Under the pieces are notes generated by a model. It saw only the letters and a program-made list of their open reading frames with translations, had not been told where the DNA came from and did not search any database. Positions 34,750 through 41,993 of a stretch of 64,000 bases of DNA are shown in pieces (the stretch's first letter is position 1; each line of letters opens with the position of its first letter). This stretch comes from Methylopila turkensis. Its GTDB lineage: Bacteria > Pseudomonadota > Alphaproteobacteria > Rhizobiales > Methylopilaceae. The DNA lies in assembly GCF_027922325.1 (NCBI RefSeq), contig NZ_BSFL01000001.1, forward strand, positions 124,001 through 188,000, written 5' to 3'. The position numbers and the translations under genes were made by a program.

Positions 34750-34788
34750 GGCCCCGCCGGCTCGCTGTGCGGGGCCTATTTGTTTCTT
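34750..34788 (+). terminator. Rho-independent terminator after gmaS
   Basis: Perfect stem GGCCCCGC / GCGGGGCC (34750-34757 and 34769-34776) followed by TATTTGTTTCTT. It separates the mgs-gmaS unit from the permease/demethylase unit. Its T-tract overlaps the operator-like dyad. Confidence 0.75.
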
Positions 34789-34831
34789 CATGAGAAAAAG
34801 TTTTGACTTCAATTTCAGGACCTGCATGATC
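34783..34831 (+). promoter_or_regulatory. TTTC-N7-GAAA element and probable permease promoter
   Basis: TTTC-TTCATGA-GAAA (34783-34797) is an exact copy of the core seen at the XRE-cupin start. TTGACT (34803-34808) follows five bases later and CATGAT 16 bases on could serve as -10. The site centre is 13 bp before the -35 start, 11 bp closer than at mgsA, which is one helical turn. Confidence 0.45.
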
Positions 34832-35089
34832 GGTCCGGAGGTCGCGCGACGTCGCGCGAAGGTCGTCCGCAACGACGGATGGGGACCCTCGATGCCCGCA
34901 GTCACCCCTGCCGAACGCAGGACGTCGGAGGCCGGAGCGCTGAGCTCCGGGCTCCAGCGCGCGACCTCATCGGCCCGCTCCAACACAGAACCAAACGCCG
35001 CTCCGGGCTCGTCCCCGGCGACGGCCGGCACGGAGCGCGCCTGAACGCCCGGCCGACCGGCCGCGCGGTTTCTGGAACGGGGAACAACG

Positions 35090-36712
35090 ATGACGATCGC
35101 TCTCACGGATACCGCGGCCTCGGCCGACGGCTCGCATCAGCTAAAACGAAGCATCTCGTGGACAGGCGCCTTCTGGGTCGCGAGCGGCGTGCCGCCGCTG
35201 GTCCTGTTCTCGATTGGCGGCATCGCCGGCACCACCGGCACGCCCGCCTTCGCCATCTGGGCGGCGTCCATGATGATGGGCTTCCTGCAGTCTTTCGTTT
35301 ACGCCGAGATCGCAGGTCTGTTCCCCAACAAGTCCGGCGGCGCCTCGATCTATGGCGCGGCCGCCTGGGTGCGCTACGCCAAGCCGATCGCGCCGCTCTC
35401 GGTGTGGTGCAACTGGTTCGCCTGGTCGCCGGTGCTGTCGCTCGGCTGCTCGATCGCGGCCGGCTACATCCTGACCGCGATCGCGCCGGACGCGACCTCC
35501 GCGATCCGCACCTTCACGCTCTTCTCCGGCTCGCTCGGGCCGGTGTCGTTCTCGCTGAACTCCGCCTTCTTCATCGGCGCGGCGCTGATGCTCGGCACCT
35601 TCGCGGTCCAGCACCGCGGCATCCTCGGCACCGCCCGGGTGCAGAAGGTCGTCGGCGTTCTGGTGATCGTGCCGCTCGTCATCGTCGGCGTCGCGCCGCT
35701 GCTGCAGCACGGCGTGAACTGGTCGAACTTCCAGCCGTTCGTGCCGCTCGCGGAAGCCTACAAGCCCGAGCCCGGCGCGTGGAACATCCCCGGCTGGACG
35801 CTGGTGCTCGGCGGCATGTTCATCGCCGCCTGGTCGACCTACGGCTTCGAGACCGCGATCTGCTACACGAGCGAGTTCAAGGATCCCGCCCGCGACACGT
35901 TCAAGGCGATCTTCTTCTCGGGGCTGCTCTGCATCGCGATCTTCGTGATCGTGCCCTTCACCTTCCAGAGCGAGCTCGGCCTCGCCGGCATGCTCGAAAC
36001 CCCGATCGTCGACGGCTCCGGCGTGGCGGCGGCGCTCGCGCACATGGTCGGCGGCGGCCCGATCATCGAGAACGCGCTGGTCATGCTCATGATCCTCGCG
36101 CTGATGCTGTGCCTGATGACCGCGATGGCGGGCTCGTCGCGCACGCTCTACCAGGGCTCGGTCGACGGCTGGCTGCCGAAGTACCTATCCTACGTCAACC
36201 ACCACGGCGCGCCGACCAACGCCATGTGGACCGACCTCGGCGTCAATCTGGTCCTGCTCGCGATCGCCTGCGCCGACGCGACGTCGTTCTTCTTCATCCT
36301 CGCGGTGTCGAACTGCGGCTACATCATCTTCAACTTCCTGAACCTGAACGCGGGCTGGATCCACCGCATCGACAGCGGCCACATCCCGCGGCCCTACAAG
36401 GCGCCGACCTTCATCATCGCGCTCGGCGCCGTGTTCGCCTTCGTCAACGCCGTCTTCATGGGTGCGGGCGCGAAGGTCTGGAACCCGAACGCGCTCTGGG
36501 CCGGGCTGATCACCGCGGCGCTCATCATCCCGGTGTTCTTCTTCCGGCACTACGTGCAGGACAAGGGCAAGTTCCCGGCGCAGATGCTGGAGGATCTCCA
36601 GATCGGCGACGCCGGCGGAGCCATGCCGAAGAAGGCCGGCGCGCTGCCTTATCTCACGCTCGCGGCCGGCGTCGCGGTGGTGCTGATCGCCAACGCCGTG
36701 TTCCAGTTCTGA
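35090..36712 (+). CDS. APC-family permease (putative methylamine/dimethylamine importer)
   Basis: 540-residue amino-acid/polyamine/organocation transporter with about 12 hydrophobic helices, the first at SISWTGAFWVASGVPPLVLFSIGGIAG. It shows a family-typical unwound first helix (GGIAGTTGTPAFAIW) and no binding-protein partner. Placed between gmaS and the demethylase genes, it most likely imports methylated amines or their adducts. Substrate is inferred from context. Followed by a strong hairpin before the next gene. Confidence 0.85.
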   Translation: MTIALTDTAASADGSHQLKRSISWTGAFWVASGVPPLVLFSIGGIAGTTGTPAFAIWAASMMMGFLQSFVYAEIAGLFPNKSGGASIYGAAAWVRYAKPIAPLSVWCNWFAWSPVLSLGCSIAAGYILTAIAPDATSAIRTFTLFSGSLGPVSFSLNSAFFIGAALMLGTFAVQHRGILGTARVQKVVGVLVIVPLVIVGVAPLLQHGVNWSNFQPFVPLAEAYKPEPGAWNIPGWTLVLGGMFIAAWSTYGFETAICYTSEFKDPARDTFKAIFFSGLLCIAIFVIVPFTFQSELGLAGMLETPIVDGSGVAAALAHMVGGGPIIENALVMLMILALMLCLMTAMAGSSRTLYQGSVDGWLPKYLSYVNHHGAPTNAMWTDLGVNLVLLAIACADATSFFFILAVSNCGYIIFNFLNLNAGWIHRIDSGHIPRPYKAPTFIIALGAVFAFVNAVFMGAGAKVWNPNALWAGLITAALIIPVFFFRHYVQDKGKFPAQMLEDLQIGDAGGAMPKKAGALPYLTLAAGVAVVLIANAVFQF

Positions 36713-36719
36713 CGCTCCT

Positions 36720-36748
36720 CCCGCCGGCGCCTAAGCCGCGCCGGCGGG
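36720..36748. repeat. Hairpin between permease and dmmA
   Basis: Perfect 11-bp stem CCCGCCGGCGC / GCGCCGGCGGG with a 7-base loop, between the permease stop and the dmmA start. Likely an mRNA processing or partial termination element that sets different levels for permease and enzyme; followed by GCTTCCTTC, only weakly T-rich. Confidence 0.45.
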
Positions 36749-36779
36749 GCTTCCTTCGAACGCCGGAGAGTTCCGCCTG

Positions 36780-37382
36780 ATGCCAGCCGCCACGATCAAG
36801 AGCAGACCCATCTATCCGGGCCTGTCCCTCGACGGGAAAGCCCGCCGCCACCTCATCGCCGCCGAGGGCGAAGGCGCGCTCGCCGTGCTCGACGTCTTCG
36901 CGGACCAGCCCGACGCGGTCGCCCGCGCCACCCTGCTCTACACGCCCGGCGGCTCGGCGGCACAAGAGCACGGCGCGAAGCTCTCGGCGCTCGACTTCGA
37001 CGGCCTTCACCTCATGCCGACGCAGCCGACGCTGCTGACCCGTCTGGGGGTCATCCTGCAGACCGCGACCATGGGAACCCGCATCTATGTCGCCGGCGTC
37101 GAGGGCTTCATCGGAAAGGTGATCGCTTCGGCGCAAACCCATGGCGTCGATCCACAATCCGTCCGCGCCGAGCACCGCGGCTCGCTCGCGCGGCGCGTCC
37201 AGTGCGTCCATTGCAAGGGGATGACCGAGAACGTGACCGCAACCCCCTTCGTCTGCTCCCATTGCGGGCTGAACCTGTTCGTGCGCGACCACTTCTCCCG
37301 CCGGCTCGGCGCCTTCCAGGGCGTCTGCGTCGACGCCGAGGCTCCCGGCGAGTTGCCGGCGCGCGAGGAGCTCTACCTGTGA
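36780..37382 (+). CDS. dmmA: Dimethylamine monooxygenase subunit DmmA family protein
   Basis: 200-residue protein with a C-terminal zinc ribbon: Cys142-x2-Cys145 and Cys159-x2-Cys162 (VQCVHCKG and VCSHCGLN). The N-terminal two thirds are an unremarkable alpha/beta domain with a GTRIYVAGVEGFIGKV segment. This matches what I recall as the DmmA family of the haem-dependent dimethylamine demethylase (dmm or HODM) complex. Its stop overlaps the reductase start (GTGA), so the subunits are co-translated. The letter A rests on memory of family naming. Confidence 0.75.
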   Translation: MPAATIKSRPIYPGLSLDGKARRHLIAAEGEGALAVLDVFADQPDAVARATLLYTPGGSAAQEHGAKLSALDFDGLHLMPTQPTLLTRLGVILQTATMGTRIYVAGVEGFIGKVIASAQTHGVDPQSVRAEHRGSLARRVQCVHCKGMTENVTATPFVCSHCGLNLFVRDHFSRRLGAFQGVCVDAEAPGELPAREELYL

Positions 37383-38341
37383 GCGGCGGCGTCGAAATTC
37401 CCGTCCGCGTCGTCGAGATCGAGCAGGCGACCCCGACCGTCCGGCGCTTCCGGCTGGCCCCGATCGACGGCGCGCCGCTGCCGCCGTTCTCGGCCGGCGC
37501 GCATGTGGTGACGCTTATGCCGGCGCGCGACCGCGTCATCCGCAACGCCTATTCGCTGATCGACCGCGCCGCGGACGGCTCCAGCTATCGCATCGGCGTG
37601 CTGCGCGTCGCGCAGTCGCGCGGCGGCTCCGCCTTCATGCATGACGAGGTCACGGTCGGGACCGAACTCCGGATCACCATGCCGGTGAACCTGTTCCCGC
37701 TGGCGCATGCCGGCCGCAAGCACCTGCTGATCGCGGGCGGCATCGGAATCACGCCGATCTTCGCCATGGCCGAGGAGCTGAGGCGCACCGATGCGCACTA
37801 CGAGATCCACTACGCCATGCGCAACGCCGCGAGCGGCGCCTTCGTCGACGAGTTGCGCGCCCGCCACGGCGACAAGCTCAAGCTCTACCGCGACGACTGT
37901 CAGGAGATTCTGGCGGTGGACGCGATCCTGCCGAACCAGCCGCTCGGCACGCATCTCTACGTCTGCGGCCCGGAGGGCATGATCGAGGCGGTCCTCGAGG
38001 GCGCCCGGGAGGCCGGCTGGCCCGAGGAGAACCTGCACTCCGAGCGCTTCCAGGCGCCGCCGACCGGCGAGCCGTTCTCGGTCAGGCTCGCGAAGGCCGG
38101 CATCACCTGCGAGGTGCGCGGCGACCAGAGCCTGCTGGAGGCGCTGGAGGCAGCCGGCGTCGACGCGCCGTTCCTGTGCCGGGGCGGCGCCTGCGGCCAG
38201 TGCGAGGCGACCGTCGTCGAGGCGGACGGCGAGCTCGTCCACAACGACCATTACCTGACCGACGCCGACAAGGCCTCGGGCTCCAAGATCATGCTCTGCG
38301 TCTCGCGCCTCAAGGGCCGCGAACTGGTGCTGGACCTGTGA
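37379..38341 (+). CDS. PDR/VanB-type flavin/2Fe-2S reductase of the demethylase
   Basis: 320-residue phthalate-dioxygenase-reductase-like protein, GTG start overlapping the dmmA stop. Order: FMN-binding barrel (RNAYSLIDRAADGSSYRIGV), NAD(P)H-binding Rossmann part (LLIAGGIGITPIFAMAEEL, YVCGPEGMIEAV), and C-terminal plant-type ferredoxin domain with CRGGACGQC plus a later Cys in MLCVSR. It feeds electrons from NAD(P)H to the haem subunit encoded downstream. Equivalent to the reductase subunit of the dmm/HODM complex. Confidence 0.88.
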   Translation: MSGGVEIPVRVVEIEQATPTVRRFRLAPIDGAPLPPFSAGAHVVTLMPARDRVIRNAYSLIDRAADGSSYRIGVLRVAQSRGGSAFMHDEVTVGTELRITMPVNLFPLAHAGRKHLLIAGGIGITPIFAMAEELRRTDAHYEIHYAMRNAASGAFVDELRARHGDKLKLYRDDCQEILAVDAILPNQPLGTHLYVCGPEGMIEAVLEGAREAGWPEENLHSERFQAPPTGEPFSVRLAKAGITCEVRGDQSLLEALEAAGVDAPFLCRGGACGQCEATVVEADGELVHNDHYLTDADKASGSKIMLCVSRLKGRELVLDL

Positions 38342-38360
38342 GCGCGCGGACGGACGCCCC

Positions 38361-38453
38361 GATCGTCATCCTCGGGCTTGACCCGAGGATCCATCCGCGC
38401 GCGGACGCGCGCCTGAAGGTGGATGCCCGGGTCGAGCCCGGGCATGACGGTCC
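38361..38453. repeat. Palindromic intergenic repeat (alphaproteobacterial REP-like)
   Basis: The unit has two GC-rich dyads, CTCGGGCTTGACCCGAG (38371-38387) and GCCCGGGTCGAGCCCGGGC (38425-38443), inside an outer inverted repeat that starts CGTCAT and ends ATGACG. This is the CGTCAT-CCCGGG-CTTGACCCGGG pattern widely seen between genes in Rhizobiales. Here it sits in the reductase-haem protein gap of the demethylase operon, and forms a large RNA stem there. Confidence 0.75.
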
Positions 38454-38492
38454 TTGTTTCTCGCCCAATCCTTCGAACGCCGGAGCGGTCCG

Positions 38493-39533
38493 ATGACGAT
38501 CCAGTTCAAGCAGGAAACCTTCCGCGACGACTTCACCTTCTCGAACAGCCCGGAGGCGATCCGCCGCTTTCCGTTCCCGTTCGACAGGGACGAGTACATG
38601 TACGCGGTCAACATCGAGCAGCACATGCCGGGGCCGGCGAAGTCGGCGTTCGAGTTCCCGATCGACATCGACGAGCATTACGTCGCCGAGATGCAGGATC
38701 GGGCGCTGGTCCTGAAGGAAGACCCGCTGCGCTGCCAGTCCCTGCCGCACATGATCACCGCGGAATGGGACCTGCTCGAGCTCCTGATGGAGTCGATGGC
38801 GAAGAACTATCCCGAGCACTTCACCTTGACGAAGGACGGCGACCGCTGGCGCTGGGTCAACCGCCCGCTCGGCATCGATCAGAGCTTCACCTTCGGCGAC
38901 GTCTCGACCCTGCCCTACCCCCCGATGGAGTACGTCACCCGCCAGTGCCAGGGCGACTTCTGCCTGCTCGACCAGCGGCTCGACAATCTCTGGATGGATT
39001 CCGGCATCGTCACGACTCAGGCGGACTGGTCGCTCGATTTCGACATCGGCATGAACTTCATGGAATGGCACGCGCCGGTGCCGCTCGCGCATGATCTCGG
39101 CGTGTTCGAGCGGGCGCTGAAGTTCCTGCTCAACCTGCAGCAGGGCCGCCCCGTGCGCCGGCTGAACTGGACCATGACCATCAATCCGCGGCTCGACACC
39201 AGCCCGGAGAACTACCACAAGTGGGGCAAGGACCGGACGACGGTGACGCCCGAGAACGTGGGCGACAAGGTGCATCTGCGCGTGGAGCTTCAGGCGCTGT
39301 GGCGGCTGCCGCGCTCCAACGCCATCGTGTTCTCGATCCGCGCCTACATGATCAAGATGGAGGAGCTGGTCACGGTCCCGAAATGGGGACGGCGGCTCCA
39401 CCGCGTGCTGCGCGGCCTCAAGCCCGAACTCGTCGAATACAAGGGCCTGTCGCGCTACCACGGCATGACCGTGGACTGGCTGTCGCGACACGACGACGGC
39501 GCCCCGACCTCGCCGGGCTTCTTCCCGGACTGA
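38493..39533 (+). CDS. Haem-dependent oxidative N-demethylase subunit (DUF3445/HDOD)
   Basis: 346-residue DUF3445 protein, the family whose founding enzyme is the haem-PAS subunit of a dimethylamine N-demethylase. Recognisable segments are FPFPFDRDEYMYAVNIEQHMPG, AEWDLLELLMESMAKNYPEHFTL, RWVNRPLGIDQSFTFGD and LPRSNAIVFSIRAYMIKMEELVTVPKWGRRLHRVLRGL. It carries out the oxygen-dependent removal of a methyl group. ATG at 38493 taken because the longer frame runs into the repeat; no strong ribosome binding site is visible. I do not assign a dmm letter. Confidence 0.85.
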   Translation: MTIQFKQETFRDDFTFSNSPEAIRRFPFPFDRDEYMYAVNIEQHMPGPAKSAFEFPIDIDEHYVAEMQDRALVLKEDPLRCQSLPHMITAEWDLLELLMESMAKNYPEHFTLTKDGDRWRWVNRPLGIDQSFTFGDVSTLPYPPMEYVTRQCQGDFCLLDQRLDNLWMDSGIVTTQADWSLDFDIGMNFMEWHAPVPLAHDLGVFERALKFLLNLQQGRPVRRLNWTMTINPRLDTSPENYHKWGKDRTTVTPENVGDKVHLRVELQALWRLPRSNAIVFSIRAYMIKMEELVTVPKWGRRLHRVLRGLKPELVEYKGLSRYHGMTVDWLSRHDDGAPTSPGFFPD

Positions 39534-39657
39534 AGGCCGGCGCCGCGCCTCCTTGATCCCCTTCGCCTCCCGCGCCGGACGCTCGCGTCCGGCGCCCAAA
39601 GGGCCGTTCGAGCCCCATCGCCACACGCCCAACCTCGTCCCTGGAAGGAACGCCACG

Positions 39658-40791
39658 ATGGCCACCACCGCCGAAGACTTTCCGCGCAAGAACGCCCTGT
39701 TCGCCAAGCATCGGGCGCTGGGTTCGCCGCTCGACAGCGACTGGAACGGCATGCCGATCCCGCAGAACTACGCCACCGACCCCTACGAGGAGACGACGAT
39801 CGTCCGCTCGAAGGCCGGCCTGTTCGACGTGTCGGGCCTGCGCATGATCGACGTGTCGGGCCCCGAGGTCGTGAAGGTCTTGAACCTCATGCTGACGTCG
39901 GACGTGGACAAGCTGACGCCCGGCCAGTCCGCCATCTCCAACATCGTCGACGAGAACGGCGCGCTGATCGACGACGTGCTGGTCTATCGCGACGGCCCGA
40001 CCGCGTTCCGCCTCAGCCATGGCGGCGGCGGCCTCGAGGACGTGATCGACGGCTTCTTCCAGGGCGCGGACGCGACCTGGGCCAAGGACGACGACGTGCA
40101 TATCCTGTCTCTGCAGGGGCCGCTCGCGCTCGATATTCTTGCGCCGCATACGCCGTTCGATCTCAAGACGCTGAAATACTTCGAGCACGCCCGCACGGAA
40201 CTGTTCGGCAAGCCGGTCTCGCTCGCCCGCGGCGGCTACTCGGCGGAACGCGGCTACGAGGTGTTCTGCACGGCCGAGGACGCCCCGTTCCTGTGGGACG
40301 CCATCCTCGAGGCCGGCAAGCCCTACGGCGCGGTTCCCGCCTCGTGGTCCTGCCTCGACATCGTCCGCGTCGAGGGCGCGCTGCTGTTCTTTCCCTTCGA
40401 CATGCCGCAGGGCGACACGACCCCTTGGGAGGTCGGCGCCGACTGGACGGTGGACATGGGCAAGCCCGACTTTCACGGAAAAGCCGCACTTGCCTCAAAA
40501 AAGGGCAAGGAGCGCGTGGCGCAGGTCGGAATCGAGATCGACGCCCATGAGGCGATCGAACCCGGCGCCAAAATCTACAAAGACGGCAAAGATGTGGGGC
40601 TCGTGAACAGCACGACCTACAGCCGTCATCTCATGAAGTCGATCGCGCTCGCGCATGTTGAGCCGGCGTTGAAAGCGATCGGGACGCCGCTTGAGGTGCA
40701 ATCCGCGGCCGGAACATTTTCCGCTCATGTGGTGCGGACGCCGTTTTACGATCCGCACCGGCTGCGAACGCATCCGCTGGACGAGCGCTGA
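39658..40791 (+). CDS. GcvT-like aminomethyltransferase (folate-binding subunit of demethylase)
   Basis: 377-residue GcvT-family protein; ATG at 39658 with GGAAGGA upstream. Conserved segments include RSKAGLFDVSGLRMIDVSGPEVVKVLNLMLTSDV (N-terminal folate domain), ARGGYSAERGYEVFC and DIVRVEGALLFFPFDMP. In the haem N-demethylase complex a homologous subunit takes the formaldehyde on tetrahydrofolate, so that role is inferred. A DMSP-demethylase-like activity is the alternative. Last gene of the amine island, 124 bp after the haem gene. Confidence 0.82.
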   Translation: MATTAEDFPRKNALFAKHRALGSPLDSDWNGMPIPQNYATDPYEETTIVRSKAGLFDVSGLRMIDVSGPEVVKVLNLMLTSDVDKLTPGQSAISNIVDENGALIDDVLVYRDGPTAFRLSHGGGGLEDVIDGFFQGADATWAKDDDVHILSLQGPLALDILAPHTPFDLKTLKYFEHARTELFGKPVSLARGGYSAERGYEVFCTAEDAPFLWDAILEAGKPYGAVPASWSCLDIVRVEGALLFFPFDMPQGDTTPWEVGADWTVDMGKPDFHGKAALASKKGKERVAQVGIEIDAHEAIEPGAKIYKDGKDVGLVNSTTYSRHLMKSIALAHVEPALKAIGTPLEVQSAAGTFSAHVVRTPFYDPHRLRTHPLDER

Positions 40792-40947
40792 GCGCTAAAC
40801 AACAAGCGCGACGCAAAACTGTTGCGAAAAAGCATCTAACCTCGACAACGGGTGCGCCGCACAAAAATCAGGCTAGACTTAACAGGGTCATTCCGTGATT
40901 TTGACTAGCAACCGCCTGACGTTTCACGGGATTCGGGGAATTAAGAG

Positions 40948-41787
40948 ATGATTAAAGCAACGGGGTTTGCATTCGGGACGCTGGTTTCCGCCGCGGCCAT
41001 CGTGTCGGCGGCTGGCGTCGCGTCCGCGGCGGACCTGGCTGCGCCTGAGGCCGCCATCATTGAGGCGGCTCCTTCGCCGATCGACGTCGCCTTCGGCGTG
41101 AAGTTCACGACCGATTACGTGTTCCGTGGCGTGACGCAGAGCAAGGGCGATCCGGCGGTTCAGGGCTACGCCGAGCTGCAGGCCTACAACTGGGTCTACG
41201 CCGGCATCTGGGCGTCGAGCGTCAACGGCTTCGCCACCGACCCGGCTTCCGAGGTCGACCTCTACGCCGGCATCCGCCACACCTGGGACGCCTTCACGAT
41301 CGACGTCGGCGGCCTGTACTACTACTACCCGGGCGAGGACGGCCCGAGCCGCTTCGAGCTCGACTACTGGGAGATCTACGCCAAGCCGAGCTACGCGTTC
41401 GGCGACCTCGGCTCGATCACCGGTAACGTCTACTGGACCAGCGACTTCGTGAACACGGGCGCTGACGCGACCTACCTGTCCGCGATCGCCAAGGTCAACA
41501 TCCCGGTCGACGTCCTGCAGGACACCTCCTTCTACGTGTCGGGCGAGCTCGGCAAGCAGTGGATCGGCAAGACCTCCGCCAAGTACGGCCGCGTCCAGCT
41601 CGAGGACTACCTGACCTGGAACGTCGGCATCGGCGCCACCTACAAGGCCGCGACCGTCGAGTTCCGCTACTCCGACAGCGACCTGTCGAAGACCGAGTGC
41701 GCCGTCAACAACGGCGCCCGCTGGGTCTGCGGCGACCGCTACATGCTCAGCCTTTCGTTCGACACCGCCTTCAGCAAGCTGAAGTAA
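40948..41787 (+). CDS. TorF/TIGR02001-family outer-membrane protein (putative porin)
   Basis: 279 residues with a signal peptide (MIKATGFAFGTLVSAAAIVSAAGVASAAD). The opening FGVKFTTDYVFRGVTQSKGDPAVQGYAEL and the repeated amphipathic strands rich in Tyr, Trp and Asp are typical of the TIGR02001/Gcw_chp group, thought to be beta-barrel porins, and it ends in DTAFSKLK. It follows the amine island but has its own leader and terminator, so it could admit amines through the outer membrane; that is only proximity. Confidence 0.85.
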   Translation: MIKATGFAFGTLVSAAAIVSAAGVASAADLAAPEAAIIEAAPSPIDVAFGVKFTTDYVFRGVTQSKGDPAVQGYAELQAYNWVYAGIWASSVNGFATDPASEVDLYAGIRHTWDAFTIDVGGLYYYYPGEDGPSRFELDYWEIYAKPSYAFGDLGSITGNVYWTSDFVNTGADATYLSAIAKVNIPVDVLQDTSFYVSGELGKQWIGKTSAKYGRVQLEDYLTWNVGIGATYKAATVEFRYSDSDLSKTECAVNNGARWVCGDRYMLSLSFDTAFSKLK

Positions 41788-41821
41788 GTCCGAACGTCCG
41801 GCCAAACCGCCGAACTGCTTG

Positions 41822-41850
41822 AACCCCGCGCCGCAAGGCGCGGGGTTTTC
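41822..41850 (+). terminator. Rho-independent terminator after the TorF-type gene
   Basis: Perfect stem AACCCCGCGCC / GGCGCGGGGTT with a GCAA loop, followed by TTC. Positions 41822-41832 and 41837-41847. Confidence 0.75.
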
Positions 41851-41993
41851 GCTGCGTGAACGACGCCGACGTTCGGTGTCGCCAGGCCGCGAGGGCGTCG
41901 ATGACGCAGCCGTCATGACGGACGTGCGGTTTGGCCCTATAGTGATCGCGAAAAGCGCGCGCGGCGCGCCTTCCACCTCCCTCCGGAAGCTTC

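Larger units (their letters stand above)
34690..35089. other. Intergenic region before the permease operon
   Basis: 400 bp holding a terminator for gmaS, an operator-like TTTC-N7-GAAA and a probable promoter, all in the first 145 bp. The remaining 250 bp up to the permease ATG shows no convincing gene and would be a long leader if the promoter at 34803 is used. Confidence 0.5.

Noticed and set aside
38361-38453. Short CRISPR-like repeat
   Set aside because: Only one unit is present, it is a compound palindrome without spacers, and it matches the intergenic repeat type common in Rhizobiales.
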